Positions 18,565-29,163 are shown, counted from the first letter of the stretch. The stretch is 64,000 nucleotides of DNA from Pseudothauera nasutitermitis (GCF_004801295.1 NZ_SSOC01000009.1:62001-126000), one strand, 5' to 3'. The notes: generated by a model from the sequence alone, not told the origin. Numbers and translations: made by a program.

Positions 18565-19650
18565 TCAGTCCGCGCCGCCGGCGGCGACCACGCGCACGCG
18601 CGCGCCGTCGCGCAGCCTGAGGTGGCCCGCGGTGACCACCGGATCGCCTTCGGCAAGGCCGTCGACCACCTCCACCAGGGCCTCCCGGCGCATGCCGGTA
18701 CGCACGTCCACCCGCCGGGCCACGCCGTCCTCCACCCGGTAGACGAACTGCACGTCGCCCGGCAGCGGCACCAGCGCCTCCTCCGGCACCACGACGACCC
18801 GCGGGCGCTCGGCCAGGATCAGCCGCACGCGCGCGAACATGCCGGGGCGCAGGCGGCCTTCCGGATTGGCCAGGCTGGCGCGGATCAGCACCGCGCGGCC
18901 CTGCGCATCGACCAGCGGGTCGATGGCATCGACGCGCGCGCTGAAGCGCTCGCCGGGCAGCGAATCGCTCGACACTTCCAGTGCCTGACCGGGGCGCAGG
19001 CGGGGCAGCAGGGTTTCCGGCAGGCGGAAATCCACCTTGAGCACGGAGATGTCTTCCAGATTGACCAGCGCATCGCCGTCCTTGACGAAACCGCCCACGC
19101 TCACCTGGCGGATGCCGACCACGCCGTCGAACGGGGCGGAAAGCGTCATGCGGCGCAGCCGCGCGTGGGCCAGCTCCACCGCCGCACGCGCCACCTCCAG
19201 CCGGCTGGCGGCCTCGTCGCGCGCGCTCTGGCTGACGAAGCGGCGCTCGAACAGATCCTCGGTGCGGCGGTAGTTGGATTCGGCCAGATCCAGGCTGGCG
19301 CGCGCCTGCTGCAGTTCGGCGCGCTCCACGGCGGCGTCCAGTTCCACCAGCACCGCGCCGCGCTTCACCGCGCCGCCTTCCTGGAAGCGGATCGCGCTGA
19401 TGCGCCCGGAAACCTCCGGGCTCAGCACCACCGATTCGTTGGAACGCAGGGTGCCGACCGCCGTGGCCTCCTCGGACATCGTCACACTGCGCGCGCTGGC
19501 GATTTCCACCGCCACTTCCGTGGCCCCGGCGTCACCCCCGTTGGTGGGCGCCGGCGGCGCAGGCGCACGATTGAGATGCCAGGCTCCGGCGCCCAGCGCG
19601 GCCAGGCCGAGCACGCTGAGCACCACCACCAGCTTTCTGTTAGCGGACAT
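18565..19650 (-). CDS. RND efflux membrane fusion protein (HlyD/AcrA family)
   Basis: A 361-residue periplasmic adaptor with an N-terminal membrane anchor (residues 7-25, no lipobox Cys). The barrel-sandwich/lipoyl halves are VVLSPEVSGRISAI and LSAPFDGVVGIRQV, separated by a helical hairpin of about 75 residues rich in Ala, Arg and Glu. The beta-barrel and membrane-proximal domains follow. It precedes the permease by 12 bases and would link it to an outer-membrane channel. No regulator is adjacent. Confidence 0.92.
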   Translation of the reverse strand: MSANRKLVVVLSVLGLAALGAGAWHLNRAPAPPAPTNGGDAGATEVAVEIASARSVTMSEEATAVGTLRSNESVVLSPEVSGRISAIRFQEGGAVKRGAVLVELDAAVERAELQQARASLDLAESNYRRTEDLFERRFVSQSARDEAASRLEVARAAVELAHARLRRMTLSAPFDGVVGIRQVSVGGFVKDGDALVNLEDISVLKVDFRLPETLLPRLRPGQALEVSSDSLPGERFSARVDAIDPLVDAQGRAVLIRASLANPEGRLRPGMFARVRLILAERPRVVVVPEEALVPLPGDVQFVYRVEDGVARRVDVRTGMRREALVEVVDGLAEGDPVVTAGHLRLRDGARVRVVAAGGAD

Positions 19651-19790
19651 GCGCGATCCGGGCTCCTATCCTGGGAAGTGCGCCCCGCCGTGGCCGGCGG
19701 GCATCGGGTTTCGGGAAACGACGCTCTGGGCAGACCGGCATCCGCCGTACAAGTTGCAGAAAGTTACACGCGGGACGGACCCGCCTGCGC

Positions 19791-20837
<1,047 letters not shown>

Positions 20838-20978
20838 GATCGGTCCTCTGACGGGCTGGGTCGAAGTCGCTGCCATCCGCGCGCATGCCCGCGAACTTGA
20901 GGGCGTCACGCCGAATGGCTACATTTACGGATTGCGCGAAGCCGGGCGGCCCGCGCCAAGCCCGCGATTTTAATCGAA

Positions 20979-22070
20979 ATGACCCCTACACGCGCGTCCG
21001 ACTTCCGCCAAACACTGCTGTGGACCGGCGTGGGCCTGGCCCTGCTGGCCCTGTTCTACATGCTCTCGCCCATCCTGGCGCCCTTCGCCATCGCAGCGGT
21101 GCTGGCCTACATCTGCGATCCGGCGGTGAACTGGCTGGTCGGCCATCGCGTGCCGCGCCCGCTCGCGGTGCTGCTGGTCATCCTCGGCATCGGCCTGCTG
21201 GTGCTGATGCTGGCCGGCATCCTGGCGCCGATGATCTACAGCGAAACCGCCACGCTGATCACCCGCCTGCCCGACCTGCTCGACCACTTCAACACCAGCG
21301 TGGCGCCGTGGCTGGCGCGGCGTTTCGATCTGCACATCCAGCTCGATGCCGCCTTCGTGCGCGAACTGATCAACCAGCACAGCGCAGGCGCGCAGAACCT
21401 CATCCCCATCCTGCTGGCGCACGCGCGCAGCGGCGGCATGGCGCTGATCTCCCTGCTGGTCAATCTGTTCCTGATTCCCATCGTGATGTTCTATCTGCTG
21501 CAGGAATGGCCGCGCCTGATGAACGGGCTGCGCGACATCGTGCCGCGCCCCTGGCTGGCCCCCGGCATGCGCATCGCGCGCTCGATCGATTCCGTGCTCT
21601 CCGAATTCCTGCGCGGCCAGCTTTCCGTGATGCTGCTGCTGGCGGTGTTCTACAGCGTCGGGCTGTGGCTGGCGGGGCTCAATTTCGCTCTGCCGGTGGG
21701 CGTCATCACCGGGCTGATGAGCTTCATCCCCTACGTCGGCTTCGGCGGCGGGCTGGTGCTCGCCATCCTGGCCGCCTTGCTCCAGGGCGACGGCTGGTCG
21801 CCGCTGATCGGCGTAGCGGTGGTGTATGGCCTGGGCCAGCTCATCGAGAGCTACCTGCTCACCCCCTACATCGTCGGCGAGCGCATCGGCCTGCACCCGC
21901 TCGCGGTGATCTTCGCGCTGATGGCCTTCGGCCAGCTGTTCGGCTTCGTCGGCATGCTGGTCGCCCTGCCGGTGAGCGCGGCGCTGCTGGTGGCCCTGCG
22001 CGAACTGAAGGCGGCCTGGCTGGCCAGCCGCATCTACCGGGGCGAGCTGGACGGCAAGGATCACCAGTGA
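20979..22070 (+). CDS. AI-2E family transporter (PerM-like permease)
   Basis: A 363-residue membrane protein with about seven or eight hydrophobic segments. An N-terminal pair is followed by a soluble amphipathic region (about 70-150) and a C-terminal membrane block containing SFIPYVGFGGGL and the LPVSAALLVALRE end typical of the family. Members export autoinducer-2 or act as sodium/proton antiporters; the substrate here is unknown. It is divergent from purM and its stop overlaps the start of hda. The purM-AI2E-hda order is common in betaproteobacteria. Confidence 0.88.
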   Translation: MTPTRASDFRQTLLWTGVGLALLALFYMLSPILAPFAIAAVLAYICDPAVNWLVGHRVPRPLAVLLVILGIGLLVLMLAGILAPMIYSETATLITRLPDLLDHFNTSVAPWLARRFDLHIQLDAAFVRELINQHSAGAQNLIPILLAHARSGGMALISLLVNLFLIPIVMFYLLQEWPRLMNGLRDIVPRPWLAPGMRIARSIDSVLSEFLRGQLSVMLLLAVFYSVGLWLAGLNFALPVGVITGLMSFIPYVGFGGGLVLAILAALLQGDGWSPLIGVAVVYGLGQLIESYLLTPYIVGERIGLHPLAVIFALMAFGQLFGFVGMLVALPVSAALLVALRELKAAWLASRIYRGELDGKDHQ

Positions 22071-22732
22071 AGCAGTTGGTGCTCGACGTGCGGCCCGACG
22101 TGCCGCCCACGCTGGACAATTTCGTCGCCGGCGCCAACGCCGCGCTGCTGGCCGCGCTGGACGCCACCATCCGCGGCGAATCGCACCTCTACCTGTGGGG
22201 AGCGCCCGGCTGCGGGCGCAGCCACCTGCTGCGCGCCTGCGTGGCCGAGGCGCTGGCCGCCGGCCGTCCCGCGCACTATCTGGCGGATGGCGTCTCCGGC
22301 GCTGCGGACGAAACCGCTGCGCTGATCGCCGTGGACGACATCGAACGGCTCGACGAAGCCGCGCAGATCGAACTGTTCAATCGTTTCAACCGCGCCCGCG
22401 AACGCCGCCAGACCCTGCTGCTGGCCGGCCCCGCCGCGCCGCGCGAACTGGCGCTGCGCGAGGATCTGCGCACGCGCGTCGGCCAATGCCTGATCTACCA
22501 GGTGCAGGCCCTCGACGACGCATCGCGCGCCGCCATTCTCGCCGGCCAGGCGCAGCGGCGCGGACTGCGCATCGGCGACGACGTGGTGGACTTCCTGCTG
22601 CGCCACGGCCGGCGCGACCTGCCCAGCCTGCTCGCCACGCTCGATGCGCTCGATCAGGCCTCGCTGGAGCGCAAACGCCCGATCACCCTGCCGCTGCTGC
22701 GCGAACTGATGCACGGCGGCCTGCGGATCTGA
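22067..22732 (+). CDS. hda: DnaA regulatory inactivator Hda
   Basis: Hda promotes hydrolysis of DnaA-bound ATP with the sliding clamp and so prevents over-initiation. The 221-residue protein is a DnaA-like AAA+ domain with the P-loop GAPGCGRSHLLRA (Arg before Ser, as in other Hda proteins), a Walker-B-like LIAVDDIERL, and the sensor helices. The N-terminal KQLVLDV is the clamp-binding peptide (QL[V/S]LxV type). The start is GTG 22067, overlapping the preceding stop as GTGA with AAGGA six bases upstream. Confidence 0.92.
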   Translation: MKQLVLDVRPDVPPTLDNFVAGANAALLAALDATIRGESHLYLWGAPGCGRSHLLRACVAEALAAGRPAHYLADGVSGAADETAALIAVDDIERLDEAAQIELFNRFNRARERRQTLLLAGPAAPRELALREDLRTRVGQCLIYQVQALDDASRAAILAGQAQRRGLRIGDDVVDFLLRHGRRDLPSLLATLDALDQASLERKRPITLPLLRELMHGGLRI

Positions 22733-22779
22733 GCGCGCGGCGCTCCTCCTCCCCTCCTTGAACTGAACGGAAACACCCC

Positions 22780-23454
22780 GTGGACCTGGCTCTCTTCGAT
22801 CTCGACAACACCCTGCTCAACGGCGATTCGGACTTCGCCTGGGCGCAATTCCTCATCACCAAGGGCGTGCTGGACCGTGAAACGCAGGAGGCGAAGAACA
22901 TCGCCTTCTACGAGCACTACAAGGCCGGCACGCTGGACATCGTCGAATTCCTCGACTTCCAGCTCGCCCCGCTCGCCCGCCATCCGCGCGCGCAGCTCGA
23001 CGACTGGCACCGCGAGTTCATGGAAACCTCGGTGCGCCCGATGATCGGCGAGGCCGCGCGCGAACGCGTCCGCCACCACCTGGCGCGCAACGACCTGGTG
23101 GCCGTGGTGACCGCCACCAACGCTTTCGTCACCGGCCCCATCGCGCGGGAATTCGGCATCGCCCACCTGATCGCCACCGTGCCGGCCGTCGAAGAAGGCG
23201 GCGCGTTCACCGGCAAGGCGCGCGGCACGCCGGCGTTCCGCGAAGGCAAGATCGAACGCGTGGAAGCCTGGCTGGAAAGCATGGGGCTGCACTTCGGCAG
23301 CTTCGCGCAAAGCTGGTTCTACAGCGATTCGCTCAACGACCTGCCGCTGCTCGCGCGCGTGGATCACCCGGTGGCGGTGGACCCGGACGCCACTCTGCGC
23401 GCCCACGCCGAACGGTCCGGCTGGCCGGTGATCTCGCTGCGCGGCGCGTTCTGA
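22780..23454 (+). CDS. HAD-superfamily hydrolase, subfamily IB (SerB-like phosphatase)
   Basis: A 224-residue HAD phosphatase. Motif I is FDLDNTLL with the nucleophile Asp7 and acid Asp9, motif II is the T of VVTATN, motif III lies around FREGK, and motif IV is YSDSLNDLPLL. Helical cap sequence between motifs I and II places it in HAD-IB with phosphoserine phosphatases. The substrate is unassigned. It starts at GTG 22780, 47 bases after hda, and is likely co-transcribed. Confidence 0.88.
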   Translation: MDLALFDLDNTLLNGDSDFAWAQFLITKGVLDRETQEAKNIAFYEHYKAGTLDIVEFLDFQLAPLARHPRAQLDDWHREFMETSVRPMIGEAARERVRHHLARNDLVAVVTATNAFVTGPIAREFGIAHLIATVPAVEEGGAFTGKARGTPAFREGKIERVEAWLESMGLHFGSFAQSWFYSDSLNDLPLLARVDHPVAVDPDATLRAHAERSGWPVISLRGAF

Positions 23455-23464
23455 GCGGAGTTTT

Positions 23465-23722
23465 CTAGCGCTGTGGCAAGGAGCCGCCGAAGCGCGGCTC
23501 CAGCGCATCGATCAAGGCGTGCAGCGCGGCGCGCACCTGCTGCTCGCAGCAGCCCATCAACAGGGCATCCTCCAGCGCGTCGAGCGCCACCTGATGCAGT
23601 TCCTGATGGTTCTGCGCGAGCACGCGCAGCTTTTCGACACAGGCGATCGGCGAACCGTCCGGCGCCTGCCAGACCGGCATGGCCGGCCCGGCATCCCGTG
23701 CATCGGTCATTTTCCTCTCCAC
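23465..23722 (-). CDS. Small conserved hypothetical protein
   Basis: An 85-residue soluble, largely helical protein. Features: a Cys-Cys pair (LLMGCCEQQ) in the middle, IACVEKLR near the N-terminus and a C-terminal LIDALEPRFG. It lies 45 bases downstream of ccoG on the same strand and could be co-transcribed with it; whether the three Cys residues bind metal is unknown. A second ATG five codons in (MTDARD, 23710) is an alternative start and fits the length of a typical short helical protein. Confidence 0.6.
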   Translation of the reverse strand: MERKMTDARDAGPAMPVWQAPDGSPIACVEKLRVLAQNHQELHQVALDALEDALLMGCCEQQVRAALHALIDALEPRFGGSLPQR

Positions 23723-23767
23723 GACCTGACTACGATCGGAGTGTAGAGTCCCAGGCCGGGAAAGCGT

Positions 23768-25165
23768 TCAAGGCAGGATGAAAGTGCTGCGTGCGGCCAC
23801 GCGCGCACCGCCCTGTTCGCCGCCGACCAGGAAGGTCAGCGGCTGCACGCCGCGCAGTTCCACGCCGGCCGGCATCGACACCGTCACCCGCATCGGCGTG
23901 ATGGTGCCCGCGCCCGCGTCGAACACCCGCTCTCCGACGATCTGCGCGCCGGGCAGGCCCGCCACCTCGACGCGCAGACGGACCGGCGCCTCCACCAGAT
24001 TGGCCAGGTGCAGCGTATAGCCGTTCTCGATGCGCCCGTCCTGGGTTTCCAGCAGCAGCGTGCCGCGGTCGCGCAGCACATCGACGCGCAGGGTCGGACG
24101 TTCCGCCAGCACCCACAGGCCGGCGGCGATGAAACCGGCCATCAGCGCGGCGTAGATCCACACGCGCGGACGGCCTGCGCCCATGCCGGCGGGCGCCGAA
24201 CCCGCCGCGCCGCGCGCGCCGCCCAGTTCCAGCGCGGAGGCGAAGCGCACCAGCCCATGCGGCGCGCCCAGCTTGTCCATCACCGTATCGCAGGCATCGA
24301 TGCACAGCCCGCAGTTGATGCACGGATACTGCAGTCCGTCGCGAATGTCGATGCCCACCGGACAGGCCTGCACGCAGATGCCGCAATCCACGCAGGCGCC
24401 GTTTCTCGCCCCCGCGCGGCGCGGCTCCCCGCGCCCGGCATCGTAGGACACGTTGCGCGTGCGCTCATCCACCATCACGCCCTGGAAGCGCGAATACGGG
24501 CACATGTGCTGGCATACCGCCTCGCGCGCGAGGCCGGCCTGCACGTACATGAAACCGGCGTAGAACAGCAGCCAGAAGCCTTCCCAAGGACCCACCAGGC
24601 CGACTGCCAAGTTGGGCAGCAACTCGCGCACCGGGGTGAAATAGCCCACGTAGGTGATCGCCGACCACAGCGCGATCAGCGCCCACAGCCCGTGCTTGGT
24701 GGTGCGCAGCAGCGCCTTGCGCGGCGTCCAGGGCGCCGCGTCGAGCCGGCGGCGGGCCAGATGGTCGCCCTCCACCCTGGCCTCCACCCAGGCAAAGATG
24801 CTGGTGTAGACCGTCTGCGGACAGGCGAAGCCGCAGAACAGCCGGCCGGCCAGCGCGGTCACCAGGAACAGCCCGGCCGCCGCGACGATCAGCGCGAAGG
24901 CCAGCAGCAGCGCATCCTGCGGCCACAGCGAAAGCCCGAAGAAGTGGAACTTGCGCTGCGCGATGTCGAACCACACCGCCTGCTGGATCTCACCGTTGCG
25001 TTCCCAGTTCAGCCAGCAGGCGCCATAGAAGATCAGTTGGGTGATCCACACCACTGTCCAGCGCAAGGTGTTGAAACGCCCCGCCACCGCGCGGTGGTGG
25101 ATCTTGCCCTTGCTGCGGTACAGCTCGACACGGGCCTCATGAACCTTGCTCGATGCGCTTGCCAC
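23768..25165 (-). CDS. ccoG: Cytochrome c oxidase accessory protein CcoG (RdxA/FixG family)
   Basis: CcoG is a membrane ferredoxin-like protein needed to deliver copper (Cu2+ reduction) for cbb3-type oxidase assembly. The protein has several membrane segments, the conserved RLFCGFACPQTVYT and QHMCPYSRFQG boxes, and two 4Fe-4S motifs, CVDCGICVQACPVGI and CINCGLCIDAC. A C-terminal Ig-like periplasmic domain follows. GTG 25165 is chosen: AAGGAG lies six bases before it; the in-frame sequence upstream to 25312 lacks family features. The length is 465 residues. No ccoNOP genes are in view. Confidence 0.93.
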   Translation of the reverse strand: MASASSKVHEARVELYRSKGKIHHRAVAGRFNTLRWTVVWITQLIFYGACWLNWERNGEIQQAVWFDIAQRKFHFFGLSLWPQDALLLAFALIVAAAGLFLVTALAGRLFCGFACPQTVYTSIFAWVEARVEGDHLARRRLDAAPWTPRKALLRTTKHGLWALIALWSAITYVGYFTPVRELLPNLAVGLVGPWEGFWLLFYAGFMYVQAGLAREAVCQHMCPYSRFQGVMVDERTRNVSYDAGRGEPRRAGARNGACVDCGICVQACPVGIDIRDGLQYPCINCGLCIDACDTVMDKLGAPHGLVRFASALELGGARGAAGSAPAGMGAGRPRVWIYAALMAGFIAAGLWVLAERPTLRVDVLRDRGTLLLETQDGRIENGYTLHLANLVEAPVRLRVEVAGLPGAQIVGERVFDAGAGTITPMRVTVSMPAGVELRGVQPLTFLVGGEQGGARVAARSTFILP

Positions 25166-25348
25166 GCTCTGCTCCTTCGCCGGCGCGCCGCACGGGCGCG
25201 ACCATTCAATTTGATCGGACACGGCGAAGTACACCACCCGCCCGGCAATGGCAGCAGATTCAGTGTTGGCGATTTTCCATATGAACAGATTGGGCGACAG
25301 CAGATGCGGCATGTCCGCCCGGCCCGCCGGGGATGCCGTGAACAGGTC

Positions 25349-26770
25349 CTATCGGCGGCCGGATTGCCGCGCCACCAGTTCCGCCAGGGCGGCCACCGCT
25401 TCATCCGGGCCCTGTGCCAGCGGATGGCCGAAGTTCAGCCGGATGCAATGGCCGAACTCGCGCTGCGCGGAGAAGATCGGCCCCGGCGCGAGGCTGATGC
25501 CGTGCGCCAGCGCATCCTGGTGCAGGGCCAGCGCATCCACGCCGGGCGGCAGTTCCAGCCACAGGAAATAGCCGCCGGCCGGGCGCGCCAGCCGGGTACC
25601 GGGGGGGAAATGGCGTTCCACCGCCTGCACCAGTTCGGCCTCGCCGCGCGCCAAGGCCTGGCGCAGGCGGCGCAGATGGTGGTCGTAGCCGCCGTGGCCG
25701 AGGTAGTCGGCCAGCGCGTCCTGTGCGGCCACCATGGTGGCCAGGCTGGTGGTCAGCTTCTGCCGTACGATGCGCCGGGCGAAGCGCCCGCCGGCCACCC
25801 AGCCCACGCGAAAACCCGGCGCCAGGCATTTGGAGAACGACGACACGTGCATCACCAGCCCGTCGGCCTCCAGTGCGCGGGTGCACGGCGGCGGCTCGGC
25901 GCCGAAATACAGTTCGGCGTACACGTCGTCCTCGATCAGCGGCACCTGATGGCGGCGCAGCAGCGCCACCAGCGCCTCGCGACGCGCCATCGGCACCAGC
26001 GCGCCGGTGGGGTTGGCGAAGTTGAGCATGAACAGGCAGGCCTTCACCGGATGGCGCTCCAGCGCGCGCTCCAGCGCCTCCACGCTGACGCCCTCGCGCG
26101 GGTGCGAGGGGATCTCGATGACCTGCAGCCCCAGGCGCTCGCTGGCCTGCAGGCCGGCGTAGAAGGTCGGCGACTCCACCGCCACCACGTCGCCCGGGCG
26201 GGTCACCGCCTGCAGGCACAGGTTCAGCCCTTCCATGGCGCCTGAAGTGATGACGATCTCTTCCGGCGGCACCAGCGCGCCGCGCGCGTGGTAGCGCCGC
26301 GCGATGTGACGGCGCAGCGCGGCATTGCCCGGTGGCAGATCGGTGATCGTGGCGAGCGGATCGAGGCGCCGCGCGGCGCCGGCCAGGCTGCGCCCCAGGC
26401 GGGTGAAGGGGAACAGCTGCGGCGCCGGAAAGCTGGAGCCCAGCGGCACCACGCTGCGGTCCTTCACGCTCTCCAGGATCTGGAAGATGAAGTCGCTGAC
26501 TTGCAGCGGCGCCGACTCCCCGGCCGGGCTGGGCATGCGCGGCTCGGCCAGTCCGCGCCCGATGCGTGCGCGCACGAAGTAGCCCGAGCGCGGACGCGCT
26601 TCGATCAGGCCGCGGCTTTCCAGCAGATAGTAGGCCTGCATCACCGTCACCGCGCTCACCCCCTGGCTGCGGCACACGTGGCGCACCGAGGGCAGGCGGT
26701 CACCCGCGCGCAGCACGCCGCTGGCGATCAACTGACCGGTCTGCTCGGCGATGTGCTGGTAGAGCGTCAT
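25349..26770 (-). CDS. MocR-type regulator (GntR winged helix fused to PLP aminotransferase fold)
   Basis: A 473-residue transcription factor. Residues 1-70 are a GntR winged helix (LPSVRHVCRSQGVSAVTVMQAY), a linker follows, and residues about 110-470 form an aminotransferase class I fold with the PLP-binding Lys in SSFSKCLAPGFRVGW. The binding-site Asp and Tyr appear in EDDVYAEL. Such proteins sense vitamin B6, amines or amino-acid derivatives. It is divergent from norE, with no obvious metabolic target adjacent, so its regulon is unknown. Confidence 0.9.
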   Translation of the reverse strand: MTLYQHIAEQTGQLIASGVLRAGDRLPSVRHVCRSQGVSAVTVMQAYYLLESRGLIEARPRSGYFVRARIGRGLAEPRMPSPAGESAPLQVSDFIFQILESVKDRSVVPLGSSFPAPQLFPFTRLGRSLAGAARRLDPLATITDLPPGNAALRRHIARRYHARGALVPPEEIVITSGAMEGLNLCLQAVTRPGDVVAVESPTFYAGLQASERLGLQVIEIPSHPREGVSVEALERALERHPVKACLFMLNFANPTGALVPMARREALVALLRRHQVPLIEDDVYAELYFGAEPPPCTRALEADGLVMHVSSFSKCLAPGFRVGWVAGGRFARRIVRQKLTTSLATMVAAQDALADYLGHGGYDHHLRRLRQALARGEAELVQAVERHFPPGTRLARPAGGYFLWLELPPGVDALALHQDALAHGISLAPGPIFSAQREFGHCIRLNFGHPLAQGPDEAVAALAELVARQSGRR

Positions 26771-26888
26771 GAGGAAAACGCGGCGGTTCGGTGAAAGGCC
26801 GCCAGTCTAGCAAAGCCCCTGCCCCGCTGTTTTTGAGGCATGACAAGGCGGCACGGCCGGCGTGCGGCAAGACTGTGCGGGCCGGACG

Positions 26889-26946
26889 GTGCATCTTCTG
26901 TCCCTACGCGGGCGTCCCTGTTCGCGGCACGATGTGCATCCTCTTC
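26889..26946 (+). promoter_or_regulatory. Two TGCATC-containing half sites upstream of norEF
   Basis: GGTGCATCTTCT at 26889 and TGTGCATCCTCTT at 26934 share the TGCATC core in the same orientation, 45 bases apart. The first resembles half of the NsrR consensus (nitric-oxide responsive repressor). The second is 20 bases before the norE ribosome binding site. This is an inferred regulatory pair, not a full palindrome. Confidence 0.25.
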
Positions 26947-26965
26947 AACACGGTCTGGAGCCGAC

Positions 26966-27562
26966 ATGAGCGGCCTTGCCATCGCAATGCCCCCACCCCC
27001 CGCCGCCGACCGGCGGATTCCCGGCAACCATGGCATCTGGGTGGGCATCACCTGCGAGTTCGTCGAATTCGCGCTGTTGTTCAGCGTGTACTTCATCGCC
27101 CGCGCGCACTACCCGGAAGCCTTCGCCGCAGGCGGCGCACGCCTCTCCTCACTTGCCGGCGGGGCGATCACCCTGCTGATGATCACCAGCAGCCTGTTCA
27201 TCGCCTGCGCGGTGGTCAGCCTGCGCGCCGGCCGGCGCCGGCGCTCGATTCTCTGGCTGGGCGCCGGGCTGCTCGCCGCGCTGGGCTATCCGCTGGTCAA
27301 GTACCTGGAATTCGGCTGGAACCTGGAACACGGCGTGACCGGCGGCGCAGGCATCTTCTTCACCGTGTATTACTACCTCACGCTCACCCATCTGGTGCAT
27401 GCCTTCTGGGGCATCCTGGGCATGCTGTGGGCGCTGGGGCGCCACCTGGCAGGCGCGTACACGCCAGAGCGCCACGACGGCCTGGAAGCGCTGGCGAGCT
27501 ACTGGCACGCCACCGACATCGTCTGGCTGGCGATCTTTCCCCTGCTCTACGTGATGGCCTGA
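26966..27562 (+). CDS. norE: Cytochrome c oxidase subunit III-like protein, NorE type
   Basis: A 198-residue membrane protein with five hydrophobic segments, in the heme-copper oxidase subunit III family but short (no first two helices), as in NorE. Segments ITCEFVEFALLFSVYFIARA and LTHLVHAFWGILGML match the family. NorE supports nitric oxide reductase activity in denitrifiers but is not essential. The start ATG 26966 has GGAG five bases upstream; in-frame sequence upstream is not family-like. It is followed three bases later by norF. norCB are not in this window. Confidence 0.82.
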   Translation: MSGLAIAMPPPPAADRRIPGNHGIWVGITCEFVEFALLFSVYFIARAHYPEAFAAGGARLSSLAGGAITLLMITSSLFIACAVVSLRAGRRRRSILWLGAGLLAALGYPLVKYLEFGWNLEHGVTGGAGIFFTVYYYLTLTHLVHAFWGILGMLWALGRHLAGAYTPERHDGLEALASYWHATDIVWLAIFPLLYVMA

Positions 27563-27565
27563 ATC

Positions 27566-27859
27566 ATGGACAAGAACGCTGCCCTGCCCCGTCGCCCGCA
27601 GCCGAACCTGGCATGGGCCTGGTGCGCGCTGGTCGGCCTGAGTGCGCTGGGCGCCCTGCTGGGCGCCGCCTTCCACGAGGCCGGCTGGCTGCCGGCAGCG
27701 GTGGCCCTGGTGGTCTGGCTGAAGGGCACGGTGGTCGCGCGCGCCTTCCTCGAAGAACGCCAGGCGCACCCGTTCATCCGCTGGGTGCTGCGCCTGTTCA
27801 TCGCCTTCGTGCCCCTCGCCCTGCTGCTCGTCGCCGTGCTCGGCCGCAGCGCGGGCTGA
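27566..27859 (+). CDS. norF: NorF-like/cytochrome oxidase subunit IV-like small membrane protein
   Basis: A 97-residue protein with three hydrophobic segments of the prokaryotic oxidase subunit IV/NorF type (WLKGTVVARAFLEER before the last segment). It begins three bases after norE and shares its transcript. In denitrifiers NorE and NorF are encoded together and help nitric oxide reductase reach full activity; here their partner reductase is elsewhere in the genome. Confidence 0.75.
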   Translation: MDKNAALPRRPQPNLAWAWCALVGLSALGALLGAAFHEAGWLPAAVALVVWLKGTVVARAFLEERQAHPFIRWVLRLFIAFVPLALLLVAVLGRSAG

Positions 27860-27868
27860 GCCCGTGGC

Positions 27869-29002
27869 TCAGTGCACGACCCGCCCGCCGTCGCCCAGCA
27901 TGGCGAAATCCACGTAGCGCGATCCGGCGCGCCCGGGCTGGGCGAAGTCGATCTGATAACCGCCCAGATCCACCTGCCGCATGGTGCGCAGGCTGCGCAC
28001 CACCGAGGCCGGCGCCGGGGTGCCGGAGGCATTGCGCAGCGCATGCACCAGCGCCTTGGCGGCGATGAAACCCTCGATGGAGCGCCCGGACAAATCGGGG
28101 TCGTCGCTACGCTCGCGCAGGCGCAGGTACTCCAGGTTCACCGCGATGGTGCGCTGGGTTTCCAGCGGCAGCACCACCGAGAAGGCAAAGCCGCGCGCGC
28201 CCTCGGGCCCGAGCTTGTCGAGCAGCTGGCGGGTATCGATGATCGACATGCCGTACAGCGTGGCATCACCCCCGCCGACACGGTACTGGCGGACGAACTC
28301 GATGGCGGCGGCCGTGGTCGCGCCCAGGAACACCACCTGCGGCGCGGCCTCCAGCATGGCGGCCACGCTGGATTCGACTTCCACGGTGTTGCGCGGATAG
28401 CCGGTGCGCGCGATCAGGTCGATGCCGTGGCGCACGGCGGCCGTCTCGGCTCCGGTGATGACGTCCTGGCCCAGGGCGTCGTCCTGATACACCAGCCCGA
28501 CGCGCTTGATGCCGAGCGCCGCCAGGTTGGTGAACAGCCGGTTGATTTCCTCGTGGTAGCTCGCCTTGATGACGAACACGTTGCTGCCGGCGATGGCGCT
28601 CGACGCCCCGGACACCGCGCCCACCAGCGGCACGCCACTGCGCTGCAGGATGCCGTCGGCGATCAGCGCCTCGACGTTGGTGGTGCCCACCGTGCCGAGC
28701 AGCGCCACCGGCGATTCGCGCTCGATCAGTTCGCGCGCCAGGCTCACCGTGCGCGTTGCCTGCTGCGCGTCGTCGCGGGTGACCAGACGGATCTTCGCGC
28801 CGCCGACACCGCCCTGGGCGTTGACATGATCGATGTAGAGCCGCGCCCCGGCATGGATGGCACGCCCGGTGACGGCCTGCGAACCGGAGAACGGCGCCAC
28901 CTGCCCGACGACGATCTCACGCGCCTGCGCCACCGCCTGGGCGGGCAGGACGGCCGCCGACACGGCGACTAGAATCCACCACACATTCCGCAAACCGTTC
29001 AT
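27869..29002 (-). CDS. Branched-chain amino acid-type ABC transporter substrate-binding protein (orphan)
   Basis: A 377-residue periplasmic binding protein, type I fold (Peripla_BP_6/LivJ-like). The signal peptide covers about residues 1-29 and ends AVAQA. The mature part starts REIVVGQVAPFSGSQAVTGRAIHAGARLYIDHVNAQGG, typical of amide/amino-acid receptors. ATG 29002 is chosen because the signal peptide starts there. No permease or ATPase genes adjoin it; its divergent neighbour is azlCD. It is convergent with norF, only nine bases apart. Confidence 0.87.
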   Translation of the reverse strand: MNGLRNVWWILVAVSAAVLPAQAVAQAREIVVGQVAPFSGSQAVTGRAIHAGARLYIDHVNAQGGVGGAKIRLVTRDDAQQATRTVSLARELIERESPVALLGTVGTTNVEALIADGILQRSGVPLVGAVSGASSAIAGSNVFVIKASYHEEINRLFTNLAALGIKRVGLVYQDDALGQDVITGAETAAVRHGIDLIARTGYPRNTVEVESSVAAMLEAAPQVVFLGATTAAAIEFVRQYRVGGGDATLYGMSIIDTRQLLDKLGPEGARGFAFSVVLPLETQRTIAVNLEYLRLRERSDDPDLSGRSIEGFIAAKALVHALRNASGTPAPASVVRSLRTMRQVDLGGYQIDFAQPGRAGSRYVDFAMLGDGGRVVH

Positions 29003-29163
29003 CTCGAACGCTCCATGCGAATACAAGAAACGCGCAAGCCCGCCATGGCGGGCCCGCAGCTCGGGATTCTTCGGCCGAAGGCCATCTGCATGCAATTGCG
29101 GATGTCCGCAACGCTCAACCGGCCTGGGCGATAATCCGGCTTTTGCATGGCGAAGTCCACCGC

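Noticed and set aside
25166-25348. Anaerobox (FNR/Anr site) upstream of ccoG
   Set aside because: TTGATCGGACAC has one half site only; the second half does not match.
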